A stretch of 64,000 bases of DNA, from positions 284,805 to 348,804 of the forward strand of contig NZ_JADWOX010000003.1 in NCBI RefSeq assembly GCF_016135805.1. Reading direction: 5' to 3'. Below are positions 16,800 to 27,299 of this stretch, piece after piece (position 1 is the stretch's first letter; the number at the start of each line of letters is the position of its first letter). Made by a program: the position numbers and the translations under genes. Source of the stretch: Caulobacter hibisci. Lineage in GTDB: Bacteria; Pseudomonadota; Alphaproteobacteria; Caulobacterales; Caulobacteraceae. A model generated the notes under the pieces. That model did no database searches and was not told where the DNA came from. It worked only from the letters and a program-made list of their open reading frames with translations.

Positions 16800-17312
16800 T
16801 TACCGCAGTTTGGCGACCAGGGCGTCGAGATCGGCGGGCGTGAGCGGGCCGGTGTGCTTGGCCACGACCATGCCTTGCGCATCGACCATGAAGGTCTCCG
16901 GCACGCCGGTGACGCCGAACTCCACCCCCGCGCGGCCGTCGCGATCAACCAGGCGGGCGGCGAACGGGTCGCCCAGTCGGCCAAGGAACGCCTCGGTATT
17001 GGCCGGGGCGTCCTTGTAGGCGACGCCGACGATGCGCACGCCGCGCGCCTTCAGGGCCATCAGCTGCGGATGCTCGATCTCGCAGGGGGCGCACCAGGAG
17101 GCGAAGAAGTTGACCAGCATCGGCCCGTCGCCCGCCTGGCGGACCGCCGCCGGCGTCCCGCTGTCGAGGTCGGGCAGCGACAGGGTCGGGACGGGCTTGC
17201 CGACCAGGGCGTCGGGGCTGACCTGCGGATTGCGCTTCAGGGCATAGCCGGCGAACAGCACGGCCAAGGCGGCCAGGACGATCAGCGGCGCGAAGGCCAG
17301 CCAGCGCTTCAC
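16800..17312 (-). CDS. ccmG: Cytochrome c biogenesis thiol:disulfide interchange protein CcmG/DsbE
   Basis: Membrane-anchored periplasmic thioredoxin of 170 residues that reduces apocytochrome c or CcmH for haem attachment. An N-terminal signal anchor (LAFAPLIVLAALAVLFAGYAL) is followed by the CcmG-type entry VGKPVPTLSLPDLDSG, the active site WCAPC (Cys74, Cys77), the acidic GVAYKD stretch and GVPETFMVD with the cis-proline. The start is GTG at 17312 and overlaps the ccmD stop (GTGA), so it is translated from the ccmC-ccmD-ccmG message. Confidence 0.96.
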   Translation of the reverse strand: MKRWLAFAPLIVLAALAVLFAGYALKRNPQVSPDALVGKPVPTLSLPDLDSGTPAAVRQAGDGPMLVNFFASWCAPCEIEHPQLMALKARGVRIVGVAYKDAPANTEAFLGRLGDPFAARLVDRDGRAGVEFGVTGVPETFMVDAQGMVVAKHTGPLTPADLDALVAKLR

Positions 17313-17476
17313 TTGGACGGGCCCTTGGCGTCCGCCTGACGACGCTCGGCCTCGGCGCGCCAGCGGCGGGCGCTGGCCAGGCTGTCGGCGATCATCCAGA
17401 CGAAGACCACGGCCGTCAGGGCGAAGGCGGGCCAGACATAGACGGCGTACTTGCCGGCGTCGAAATCGAAACTCAT
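17309..17476 (-). CDS. ccmD: Haem exporter protein CcmD
   Basis: Small protein of 55 residues (MSFDFDAGKYAVYVWPAFAL at the start). It has the CcmD hallmarks: an aromatic N-terminus, one membrane helix (YVWPAFALTAVVFVWMIA), then an arginine-rich cytoplasmic helix (SARRWRAEAERRQ). CcmD stabilises the CcmABC complex and releases haem-loaded CcmE. It fits exactly between ccmC (4-base gap) and ccmG (4-base overlap), which together with the sequence makes the call firm despite the length. Confidence 0.93.
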   Translation of the reverse strand: MSFDFDAGKYAVYVWPAFALTAVVFVWMIADSLASARRWRAEAERRQADAKGPSK

Positions 17477-17480
17477 GACG

Positions 17481-18227
17481 TCAGGCCTCCGCCGCCTTGA
17501 GGGCCAGGGCCCGGGCCTTGCGCCGCCAGACCAGGGCGCGGATCCGCACCAGCCACAGCGCGCCGAAGGCCGACAGATAGGCGAGGCTCATCACCAGCAT
17601 CGGCCAGGCATAGACGACCGGCAGGCGGTTCTCGGACTTGGCGAACAGGGTCGAGGAGCCCTGGTGCAGGCTGTTCCACCAGTCGACCGAGAACTTGACG
17701 ATCGGCAGGTTGATCAGGCCGACCAGGGCCAGGATGGCGGCGGCGCGGGCGGCCTTCTGCTCGTCGTCGAGGGCGCCGCGCAGGGCCAGGTAGCCGAGAT
17801 AGAACAGCAGCAGCACCAGCACCGAGGTCAGGCGCGCGTCCCACACCCACCAGGTTCCCCACATCGGCTTGCCCCACAGCGAGCCGGTGGCCAGGGCCAG
17901 GACGGTGAAGGCCGCGCCCAGCGGGGCGCAGGCCTGGGCGGCGGCGTCGGCCAGCACGTGGCGGAAGACCAGGGCCAGGAAGCTGGCGATCCCCAGGCAC
18001 AGATAGACGAAGCTGGCGAGGATGGCGGCGGGTACGTGGATGAACATCATCCGCACCGTGTCGCCCTGCTGGTAGTCCTCGGGGACCGTGAAGGTCAGGA
18101 TCAGGCCGATGACGGCCAGCACGCCGGCGATCGCCCCGAACATCGGCGCGGCCCAGCGCGAGAAGGCCATGAACCGCTCGGGGTTGGCCAGGAAGTCGAA
18201 CGGGTTCTTGTTGTTGTGGGCGCCCAT
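17481..18227 (-). CDS. ccmC: Haem exporter membrane protein CcmC
   Basis: Inner-membrane protein of 248 residues with six helices that presents haem to CcmE. The tryptophan-rich WWD motif WGTWWVWDARLTS near residue 130 and flanking histidines (MFIHVPAA, and the one in WWNSLHQGSS) are the known haem-handling features. ATG 18227 gives MGAHNNKNPFDFLANPERF; an upstream in-frame ATG adds 12 poorly conserved residues. It is first of the ccmC-ccmD-ccmG set. The other ccm genes, A and B, are 3.3 kb away on the same strand. Confidence 0.97.
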   Translation of the reverse strand: MGAHNNKNPFDFLANPERFMAFSRWAAPMFGAIAGVLAVIGLILTFTVPEDYQQGDTVRMMFIHVPAAILASFVYLCLGIASFLALVFRHVLADAAAQACAPLGAAFTVLALATGSLWGKPMWGTWWVWDARLTSVLVLLLFYLGYLALRGALDDEQKAARAAAILALVGLINLPIVKFSVDWWNSLHQGSSTLFAKSENRLPVVYAWPMLVMSLAYLSAFGALWLVRIRALVWRRKARALALKAAEA

Positions 18228-18276
18228 CAACCTTGCATTAGAGCGGCTGACGGACGCCCGCAATCGTCTCGGTTGT

Positions 18277-18894
18277 TTACGAGCCCGACTTGCGCTCGAT
18301 GATCACCCGGCGCTCGCCGCGGCCGTCGAAGCCGCGCGGGCCAGGACCGCGGGTCTCGATGCGGCGCACGCTCACGCCGGGGCCGCCGCCGACCTCGGGG
18401 CCGAGGATGTCGAAGGCCTTCTTCTGGCTGGGCGACAGGGCGTTGTAGAAGGCGCGGGTGGCGTCGGCGCGGGCCTTGAACTCGGCCGAGACCTTGGCCA
18501 GCTGCTCGGCTTGGCGATCGAGGCGCTCCAGCGTGGTCGGCGGGGCCTTGTCGGCGGCTTCGGGGCCGTCGTCCTTGATCGGCCGGGGCTCGGGGCGTTC
18601 CTTGGGGCCGGTGGCGGCGACATAGGCCTTCAGGGCGCCTTCCTGGCGGTCGGTCAGCTGCAGCACGTCGCGCAGGTGCTTGGCGCGGGCTTCCGGATCG
18701 CGATGGGCGCGAATGGCCATCGGCGGCGGGCCGCGGAAATTGAGGCGATCGACGCCCGGAGGGGGCGGCGGCTGGGGGGCTTCCGGCGGAACGGGCGGGG
18801 CCGGCGGCTGGCCGGTCTGGGCCGAGGCGGCGACGACGCCGGCCGTGAGCGCGGCGGCGCCGGCGAGCGCGAGGGTCTTGAGGGCGGGGCGCAT
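18277..18894 (-). CDS. LTXXQ-type periplasmic protein (Spy/CpxP-like)
   Basis: Exported protein of 205 residues. A signal peptide ends near VVAASAQ. A proline-rich linker (PPAPPVPPEAPQPPPPPG) and a helical domain with LQLTDRQEGALKAYVAA and LSPSQKKAFDIL follow; these two LTxxQ/LSPxQ motifs define the Spy/CpxP group of periplasmic chaperones and stress sensors. Metal or misfolded-protein binding is typical for relatives but unproven here. The ATG at 18894 has GGAG upstream, and the longer frame to 19035 is unlikely. It precedes ccmC by 50 bases on the same strand. Confidence 0.8.
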   Translation of the reverse strand: MRPALKTLALAGAAALTAGVVAASAQTGQPPAPPVPPEAPQPPPPPGVDRLNFRGPPPMAIRAHRDPEARAKHLRDVLQLTDRQEGALKAYVAATGPKERPEPRPIKDDGPEAADKAPPTTLERLDRQAEQLAKVSAEFKARADATRAFYNALSPSQKKAFDILGPEVGGGPGVSVRRIETRGPGPRGFDGRGERRVIIERKSGS

Positions 18895-19170
18895 GAGGAT
18901 CTCCATCCAAGGGGGCGGATACGAACTGCAGCCTAGGTTGAGGTCGGTTGTGGCGCGAAAATGTCCGAAGATGCGAACCGTGTTACGCGAATGAAACCTG
19001 CTCCACCCCGAAGATCCGAAGCGAAGAAAAATCAATGGCTTGTCTCTGTGTCCCGAAGGTCTCGCCGAGACTCATTTCGATAATTTCATGTTACGCGGCC
19101 GCCTGCTGACAGCTCCTGTCACCGGCCTGGGCCATATCCCTTCGTGTTCGAATACGGCATGAGGCCCCCG

Positions 19171-20064
19171 ATGAAACGCGTCGCCTTCCTCGCCCTGATC
19201 CTGGCCGGCCTGCTGTGGGGACTCGGCTTCCCGCTGGGCAAGCTGGTCCTGCGCGAGACCGACGCCGCCCACATGGTGCTGCTGCGCTTCGCCGTCGCCG
19301 CTGTCGTGGCCGCGCCGTTCGCCCTGCGGACCAAGGAAGCGCGTGCGCTGTTCCGCTCGCCGGTGATGCTGGGTTCGGGCGCGCTCTACGGCGTGGCCTT
19401 CATGGTGCAGTTCGAGGGGCTGTCCCATGTCAGCGTCACCCTGGCGGCCCTGCTGGTCGGGGCGATGCCGGCCCTGATCGCCGTCTGCGCCAAGGTGATG
19501 GGCGAAAAGGTCAGCCGGGCCTCGTGGATGGGCGTCGGCGCGGCGACCCTGGGCGCGGCCCTGATCGCCGGCAAGCCCGACGGGGCCGGCTCGCCGCTGG
19601 GCGTGGCCCTGTCGCTGGGCTCGCTGCTGATCTTCCTGGCCTGGCTGGTGGTGCTCAAGCGCGCGCCCAAGCCGCCGACCCCGATGGCCATACCGGCGGT
19701 GACCGTGATCGTGGCGGCCTTCACCGTGCTGCCGATCGCCCTGGTCATGCACGGCCCGCCGAAGCTCGATCTGACGCCGATGGCCTGGAGTGCGGTGCTG
19801 GGCCTGGGCGTGCTGTCGACCCTGCTGGCCACGGCGGCCTGGCAGTTCGGCTCGGCCCGCGTCGGCAGCGCCAGCGCCGGAGTGTTCATCAACATCGAGC
19901 CGCTGATGGGCGCCAGCATCGGCGTTCTGCTATTCGGCGACCACCTGACCCTGGCCCTGGCCGTCGGCGGCCTGATGATCATCGCCGGCAGCTTCGTGAC
20001 GGTGCTGGGCGAAAAGCACGCGGCTCCCGACAGCCTGCAGGCGACGCCGGCCCCGGCGCCGTAG
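19171..20064 (+). CDS. EamA/DMT family transporter
   Basis: Inner-membrane protein of 297 residues with ten predicted helices arranged as two EamA repeats. The first runs from ALILAGLLWGLGFPLGKLVL to about residue 135. The second ends in VFINIEPLMGASIGVLLFGD and a basic C-terminal tail. Substrates of such drug/metabolite transporters are usually small amino-acid-like molecules, but none can be assigned. MKRVAF at 19171 is the likely start; ATG at 19159 adds four residues. The gap of 275 bases before it is the divergent region with the Spy-like gene. Confidence 0.88.
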   Translation: MKRVAFLALILAGLLWGLGFPLGKLVLRETDAAHMVLLRFAVAAVVAAPFALRTKEARALFRSPVMLGSGALYGVAFMVQFEGLSHVSVTLAALLVGAMPALIAVCAKVMGEKVSRASWMGVGAATLGAALIAGKPDGAGSPLGVALSLGSLLIFLAWLVVLKRAPKPPTPMAIPAVTVIVAAFTVLPIALVMHGPPKLDLTPMAWSAVLGLGVLSTLLATAAWQFGSARVGSASAGVFINIEPLMGASIGVLLFGDHLTLALAVGGLMIIAGSFVTVLGEKHAAPDSLQATPAPAP

Positions 20065-20069
20065 TTCGA

Positions 20070-20203
20070 GATCCTCCCCCTGAAGGGGGAGGTGGCGGCG
20101 AAGCCGACGGAGGCGGAAGTCTCTGAAGACCGGCCCCCTCTGCGGAAGCTGAAAACGGCCCCCCTCCGGCCCTCCGGGCCACCTCCCCCAGAGGGGGAGG
20201 ATC
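20070..20203. repeat. Dispersed palindromic element, family B (copy 1)
   Basis: The outer arms GATCCTCCCCCTGAAGGGGGAGGT and ACCTCCCCCAGAGGGGGAGGATC, each itself a hairpin, flank a middle with GGCCCTCCGGGCC (longer strings are not quoted). The 57 bases from 20147 to 20203 match 29791-29847 at 55 positions, which shows recent dispersal. It lies between convergent EamA and 168-residue genes. Confidence 0.85.
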
Positions 20204-20211
20204 TTGTTCGC

Positions 20212-20718
20212 TCACCTAGCCTCGCTGCCCAGCCGCCACAGATAGAGCTGCCGCGCGGGCGTTCCGGGGCGGATGTCCTTGAGTTCGTCCTGCTCGGCCT
20301 TGGTCAGCTTGAACTTCGAATAGCCGCGCTCGGCCAGGCACTTCTCCAGGGCCGGGACCGCCTGGTCGCGGACGTTGCGCCAATTGCGGTTCATCCTCAG
20401 CCGGAAGGTGTCGGCATAGCTGTAGGCGGCCTGGGCGGCGGTGGTCGGCGGAGCCGCGCCGGTGGGGCTGATGGCGGGATCGACCGGCAGGTCCATCTCG
20501 AAGGTCAGGTCCACCTGGGCCAGGGTCACCGGCGCCTGGCTCTCGACGTAGTGCAGGCATTCGGCCGCGTCGGTGCGGTACTTCAGATAGCTGATCCCCG
20601 GCTTGCCCCAGCTTTCCTTGCGGGTCGGGGCCGCCTGGGCCGAGGCGTCGACCAGAAGAGGGGTGGCCAGGGCGAAGGCGGCCAGCAGCGCCAGCGTCGC
20701 GCGCGGGGTCTTGGTCAT
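20212..20718 (-). CDS. Exported hypothetical protein
   Basis: Protein of 168 residues with a signal peptide ending near DASAQA. The mature part has two cysteines (AAECLHYVES, ALEKCLAERG) that could form a disulfide, a YRTDAAECLHY motif at the start, and ends RQLYLWRLGSEAR. No family is recognised. Similar small exported proteins with a paired cysteine occur in Caulobacterales, but no function follows. ATG 20718 directly begins the signal peptide. Its 5' side overlaps the region facing the 20833 gene, so a shared divergent promoter region is likely. Confidence 0.75.
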   Translation of the reverse strand: MTKTPRATLALLAAFALATPLLVDASAQAAPTRKESWGKPGISYLKYRTDAAECLHYVESQAPVTLAQVDLTFEMDLPVDPAISPTGAAPPTTAAQAAYSYADTFRLRMNRNWRNVRDQAVPALEKCLAERGYSKFKLTKAEQDELKDIRPGTPARQLYLWRLGSEAR

Positions 20719-20832
20719 CCTGGCGGCTCCCTTCACCGATCGTTGGCCGACCGGTTGATCGTTCGAAGACCCATGTTACCGTGACCATCAAAGAAGAAAA
20801 GAGCGCCGCACGCGCTCGTTGGGAGGCTGCCC

Positions 20833-21339
20833 GTGGACGTCCATCTGCTTTTCGCCGCGGGCCTGCTGATGGCGGTCCAGGCGGCCGCGCCCGTTCCACC
20901 CGCCGCCCAGACCTCGGTCGACGGCGTCACCGTCACCGCCCAGGAGAAGGCCAAGGCCCTGCCGCCCTGGGCCGACAAGGTGCGGTCCGACGGCTGGCCG
21001 TTCTTCGCCGCGGCCGAGGAGGGGATGGTCCTGATGTTCGCCAAGACCGCCAAGGGCAACGACGGCCTCGCGCCGCGCGGCCAGGTCTGGGTGCGCCACG
21101 AGTTCCGCACGCCCCGCACCGAGGCCGAGGCGCCCGCCGCCCCAGCATTCCGGTCGGAGAAGCTGCTGGTCGAGGTCGACTGCACGGCCGGCCGCTTCCG
21201 CAACGCCGCCGCCTTCCGCTATCCGAACAACAACCTCGAAGGGGCCGAGGACGCCTATCGCTTCGAACAGGACTGGCAGGCTCCCGCGGCCGGCACGCTT
21301 GACGCCACGGTGGTCGAGGCCGCTTGTTTGACGCCTTAG
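20833..21339 (+). CDS. Exported hypothetical protein
   Basis: Protein of 168 residues starting at GTG 20833, preceded by GGGAGG. A short signal peptide (VHLLFAAGLLMAVQAAAPV) leads into a domain with SDGWPFFAAAEEGMVLMFAK, WVRHEF, VEVDCTAGRFR and a final VEAACLTP. Pattern and length resemble small periplasmic proteins whose central VDC and terminal AC cysteines form a disulfide; no family name can be given. It is a single gene divergent from the minus-strand 168-residue gene. Confidence 0.72.
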   Translation: MDVHLLFAAGLLMAVQAAAPVPPAAQTSVDGVTVTAQEKAKALPPWADKVRSDGWPFFAAAEEGMVLMFAKTAKGNDGLAPRGQVWVRHEFRTPRTEAEAPAAPAFRSEKLLVEVDCTAGRFRNAAAFRYPNNNLEGAEDAYRFEQDWQAPAAGTLDATVVEAACLTP

Positions 21340-21359
21340 TTTTATCTTCCCTAAAGCTC

Positions 21360-21498
21360 GTCATCCCGGAAAGCGCGCAGCGCTTATCCGGGACCCAGGG
21401 GACTGGGCTCCGAGATGGGATCAAGCGCCCTGGCGGTGGTCGATACGATGCGGCGGCCCATGGGTCCCGGCTCTACGCTGCGCTTCGGCCGGGATGAC
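21360..21498. repeat. Dispersed palindromic element, family D
   Basis: The outer arms GTCATCCCGG (21360-21369) and CCGGGATGAC (21489-21498) are perfect reverse complements. Inner arms include AGCGCGCAGCGCT, GGGACCCA and TGGGTCCC, so most of the 139 bases can fold on itself. This GTCATCCCGG type is common between alphaproteobacterial genes. Here it separates the convergent 20833 gene and ccmB. Confidence 0.8.
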
Positions 21499-21521
21499 GG
21501 CTGAAGGGGTGAAGGTAAAGA

Positions 21522-22187
21522 TCAGTCCAGCGCGTTCCTGCACGCCGCCGCCATGGCTAGCGGGCTGAGGGCCACGGCCGCGGCGCTGTAGGCCAGGAGG
21601 AACAGCAGGCCGCCCGTCCACGGCAGGCCGCCGGCCAGGCTGTCGAGCGCGCCGGCCCCGAAGATCACCGGCGGGGCGTAGAGCGGCAGGACGATCACCG
21701 CCACCAGCAGGCCGCCGCGGCGGCTTCCCAGGGCCAAGCTCGCGCCCAGTCCGCCCAGGAACGAGAAGGCCAGGCCGCCCGCCAGGGCGCAGACGGACAG
21801 CAGCGGTGCGATCGACGGCGAGGCGCCGAGCGCGACGGCGGCGATGGGCGCGGCCAAGGCCAGCGGCGCGCCGGCCGCCAGCCAGTGGGCCAGGCACTTG
21901 GCCACGGCGACCGCCTCGAGGGGGACGGGACCCAGGGCCAGCAGGTCCAGGGCGCCGTCTTCGAAGTCGCGTTCGAACAGTCTTTCCAAGGAAAGCAGGG
22001 CCGACAGCGCCAGGGCCAGCCAGGCGATGCCGGGGGCCAGGGCCGCCAGGCGCTCGGGCGCGCGGCCGGCGGCCAACGGCAGCAGGGTGACGACGCAGGC
22101 GTAGAAGGCCAGGGCCAGCAGCGGTCCGCCGCCCCGGCCCCAGGCCAGAGCCAATTCGCGGCGCAGAAGGATGGCGAAGGCTCTCAT
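21522..22187 (-). CDS. ccmB: Haem exporter protein CcmB
   Basis: Inner-membrane permease of 221 residues with six helices, partner of the ATPase CcmA. Together with CcmC and CcmD it releases holo-CcmE for cytochrome c maturation. Typical features are the start [20 protein letters not shown], the amphipathic [20 protein letters not shown] and the glycine-rich middle helices. It overlaps the ccmA stop by 4 bases (ATGA). Confidence 0.94.
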   Translation of the reverse strand: MRAFAILLRRELALAWGRGGGPLLALAFYACVVTLLPLAAGRAPERLAALAPGIAWLALALSALLSLERLFERDFEDGALDLLALGPVPLEAVAVAKCLAHWLAAGAPLALAAPIAAVALGASPSIAPLLSVCALAGGLAFSFLGGLGASLALGSRRGGLLVAVIVLPLYAPPVIFGAGALDSLAGGLPWTGGLLFLLAYSAAAVALSPLAMAAACRNALD

Positions 22188-22801
22188 GCCCCCACCTCCA
22201 CGCTGCGGGCCGGGATCGGCAGCGGGTCGTGCACGGCGGCCAGCAGCATGCCGCCGCCGGCTAGGTGCTCGGCCAGGATCTCGCCGAACACGGCGCGGTG
22301 GGCGGCGTCAAGCGGGGCCATCGGCTCGTCGAGCAGCCACAGCGAGCGGGGGCTGGCCAGCAGGCGGGCCAGGGAGACGCGCCGGCGCTGGCCGGCCGAC
22401 AGGCGGCGGACCTCAAGGTCGAGCAGGCGCGACAGGTCCAGCCGCTCGACGGCGGCGCGGGCCGAGGCTTCCGTCCCGCCGGTCCACTGGACCTGGAACA
22501 GCAGCTCCTCCCAGGCGGTGCGCGTGGTCTTCAGCCCGTCGTGGTGGCCGGCGAGGTGCAGGCCTTCGGCGCGGGCGATCTCCGCCTCCAGCGGGGCGCC
22601 GTCGGGGCCTTCGAAGGCGATGGTTCCGGCCTGGGGCCGCAGCAGGCCGGCGACGGCCCGCAGCAGGCTGGTCTTGCCCGCGCCATTGCGGCCCAGAAGG
22701 GCGGCCGCCTGGCCGCTTTCGAGGTCCAGATCGAGCCCCGAAAACAGGGTCCGCTCGCCCCGCGCGAGGCTCAAACCCTTTATGCGAACGGCTCTCATCA
22801 T
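22184..22801 (-). CDS. ccmA: Haem exporter ATP-binding protein CcmA
   Basis: ABC ATPase of about 205 residues. It shows Walker [12 protein letters not shown], signature [15 protein letters not shown] (LSAGQ instead of LSGGQ, as usual in CcmA), Walker B LWLLDEP and the H-loop histidine in LLAAVHDPL. It energises release of haem-loaded CcmE. Two adjacent ATG codons (22801 and 22798) are possible starts. It is divergent from acnA across 181 bases. Confidence 0.96.
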   Translation of the reverse strand: MMRAVRIKGLSLARGERTLFSGLDLDLESGQAAALLGRNGAGKTSLLRAVAGLLRPQAGTIAFEGPDGAPLEAEIARAEGLHLAGHHDGLKTTRTAWEELLFQVQWTGGTEASARAAVERLDLSRLLDLEVRRLSAGQRRRVSLARLLASPRSLWLLDEPMAPLDAAHRAVFGEILAEHLAGGGMLLAAVHDPLPIPARSVEVGA

Positions 22802-22982
22802 CGCAAGTCCATGCGCCGCGCATGGACGTTGTGGGTAACCGGCGCTAAGAAGCGCTCGGCCGTCACCCTCCGCTTTGGATGGGGCGTACGCGGCGCGAGG
22901 ATGGACGCTGTGGGTCCGCCTCGATCGCGCGATCCCGGGAGTGGTTTTCCGGCGGCCGTGGACAGAGAAGGGATCCTTCGAA
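22802..22982. promoter_or_regulatory. ccmA-acnA divergent region with palindromes and a direct repeat
   Basis: Holds a perfect inverted repeat, GTCCATGCG (22807-22815) with CGCATGGAC (22819-22827); a direct repeat ATGGACGYTGTGGGT at 22822-22836 and 22901-22915; and the palindrome GATCGCGCGATC at 22923-22934. Both promoters must be here. Which of these are operators is not known. Confidence 0.45.
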
Positions 22983-25670
<2,688 letters not shown>

Positions 25671-25700
25671 GCGAAGCGCCTTTTCAGGCTGAAGAACGAG

Positions 25701-25735
25701 ACGGCCGGTCCTTCGGGACCGGCCGTTTTCGTTTG
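25701..25735 (+). terminator. Intrinsic terminator of acnA
   Basis: Perfect 11-bp stem ACGGCCGGTCC (25701-25711) with GGACCGGCCGT (25716-25726), a TTCG tetraloop, and a T-rich tail TTTTCGTTT. It lies 30 bases after the acnA stop. Confidence 0.95.
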
Positions 25736-25863
25736 TCGGATGGCCGACATCGTCGTCCCGGGGGCGCTGCGGGGCGCTGGCGGCGTTTTCTCGGGGGTGA
25801 AGCGGCCATTTCACGGCCTCGTGAGCGGCGACGCAGCGGTTTCTTGGCTTAAGTGCGCCGCAC

Positions 25864-26571
25864 ATGCGTACGGCTCTGATCTCCCTTGTTTCCCTCGTCC
25901 TGACGAGCGTCGTCGCCGCCCCGGCCGCGGCCAAGTCGCCCATGCTGGTCGAGCTGTTCACGTCCCAGGGCTGTTCGTCCTGCGGCAAGGCCAATCAGGT
26001 GGCCGCCGACCTGGCCGAGCGCGAGGACGTGCTGGCCCTGACCTATTCGGTCGACTACTGGGACTATCTGGGCTGGAAGGACACCTTCGCCAAGCCGGCC
26101 TTCGCCGAGCGCCAGCGTGTCTATGCCAAGGCCTTCGCCCTGCGGGACGTGCCCACGCCGCAGGTGGTGGTGGCCGGCAAGGTCCAGGCCTCGGGCGCCA
26201 AGGCCGAGACCGTCGAGAAGCTGATCGAGTCCACCACGCGCCCGCCGGCCCCCGACATGGAGTTCGTCGGGACCAATCGCGTGGCCGTCGGCTCGGGCCA
26301 GGCCCCGCGCGGCGGCGGCGAGGTGTGGCTGGTGCGCTTCGATCCGCACAAGCAGGAGATCGCCGTCAAGCGCGGCGACAATCGCGGCCAGACCATCGTC
26401 CACCGCAATGTCGTGCGCGAGCTGGTCAAGCTGGGTCCGTGGTCGGGCCGGGCCAAGATCTATCGCCTGCCCGCCGCCACCGACGAAGACTTGGCCACCG
26501 CCGTGATCGTCCAGGGCGCCAAGGGCGGCCGGGTGCTGGGCGTGCTGCCCCCGGGCGGCAAGAGCCGCTAG
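25864..26571 (+). CDS. DUF1223 family exported thioredoxin-fold protein
   Basis: Protein of 235 residues with a signal peptide ending at PAAAKS. DUF1223 hallmark: VELFTSQGCSSCGKANQVAA with a CxxC pair (Cys37, Cys40), then YSVDYWDYLGWKDTFAKPAF and VPTPQVVVAGKVQASG with a cis-proline-like TPQ. The fold suggests a periplasmic redox role; no partner is known. It starts at ATG 25864 about 130 bases after the acnA terminator and has no gene directly behind it, only the RNA modules on the opposite strand. Confidence 0.88.
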   Translation: MRTALISLVSLVLTSVVAAPAAAKSPMLVELFTSQGCSSCGKANQVAADLAEREDVLALTYSVDYWDYLGWKDTFAKPAFAERQRVYAKAFALRDVPTPQVVVAGKVQASGAKAETVEKLIESTTRPPAPDMEFVGTNRVAVGSGQAPRGGGEVWLVRFDPHKQEIAVKRGDNRGQTIVHRNVVRELVKLGPWSGRAKIYRLPAATDEDLATAVIVQGAKGGRVLGVLPPGGKSR

Positions 26572-26604
26572 AGCGCGCTTTCCTTCTCTCCCCCACGCAC
26601 CGCG

Positions 26605-26766
26605 CAAAAGAAACCCCGCCTCGCCTAGGGGATGGTCGGCGAAGCGGGGTCTTTAGGGAGAGGGGAATTAGAAATACGCGTTTGTCGGCCGACCGGCGCC
26701 TCGTGGCCCGGGTGGGCTGGAGGGGCTGTTCAGGTCCCGGACCGCGTGGCGTTCCGATCGACCGAC
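26605..26766 (-). ncRNA. Candidate structured small RNA, module 2 of a tandem pair
   Basis: On the minus strand, GTCGGTCGATCGG (26766-26754) pairs over 13 bp with CCGGTCGGCCGAC (26696-26684), using two G-U pairs. On the plus strand those would be C-A mismatches, so the minus strand is the RNA. The enclosed 57 bases contain CCTGAACAGCCCC. A pyrimidine-rich single strand CCCCTCTCCC follows, then a terminator: 13-bp stem 26650-26638 with 26625-26613 and TTTCTTTTG. A promoter-like TCGACGG (26799-26793), 12 bases, CCTAGATT (26780-26773) would start transcription near 26766, exactly at the stem. Its sequence relative is module 1 at 26886-27040. Confidence 0.65.
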
Positions 26767-26885
26767 CATGACAATCTAGGCGCCCTCCACGGCCGTCGAA
26801 GGGCGCGATCGGGGTCCTTTCGCGACCGGATGCGGCGCCTTCGTGGCCATCTTTGCAGGGGCGGAAACAGCCGGAAGCCGGACAA

Positions 26886-27040
26886 GCAAAAGCCCGCGCG
26901 GGAGGGGGGAAATCCGCGCGGGCTCTGCAGAGAAAAGAGAGGGGTTCTCTTTGGAAGTCTGTCGGCCGACCGGCCCGCGATCGAGGGGGGCTGGGGGGGC
27001 TGTTCAGGATCCAGGACCGTGGGGTGTCCGATCAGCCGAC
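26886..27040 (-). ncRNA. Candidate structured small RNA, module 1 of a tandem pair
   Basis: Same architecture as the module at 26605-26766. GTCGGCTGATCGG (27040-27028) pairs with CCGGTCGGCCGAC (26973-26961). It differs from its relative at stem positions 6 and 7 (CT instead of TC), yet both still pair with the unchanged partner arm. The loop again has CCTGAACAGCCCC, here within a C-rich run. A second hairpin AAAGAGA-ACCCC-TCTCTTT exposes four Cs. The terminator stem is 26924-26914 with 26901-26891, followed by TTTTGCTT. No convincing promoter was found right upstream, so it may start further up. Confidence 0.62.
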
Positions 27041-27299
27041 ACTGACTTTTTCGTCCGCCAAACAGGCGAGCGCAGGACCAAAACAAGGTCATTTCGTGGC
27101 CTAGTGGAGCTTGGATCGTCACTTCGTCGAACGATGTTGCGGTTTTGCGACGCTCGAGCCTGTCGGGTTCGGATGGCCAGCCGAACCCGATAAACAGGCT
27201 AGAAAATCAAAAACTTAAAGCGCGTTTGGCGGGCGAAACCGCTCACACTTTCGCCCAACGCGCTCGCATGGAAGGCTGATTTGGGGTTAGGATTCGTTG

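Noticed and set aside
26730..27193. Overlapping short open frames in the region between DUF1223 and DUF2794
   Set aside because: The two related modules conserve base pairing rather than any reading frame; differences include insertions and deletions not in multiples of three, so RNA genes are favoured.
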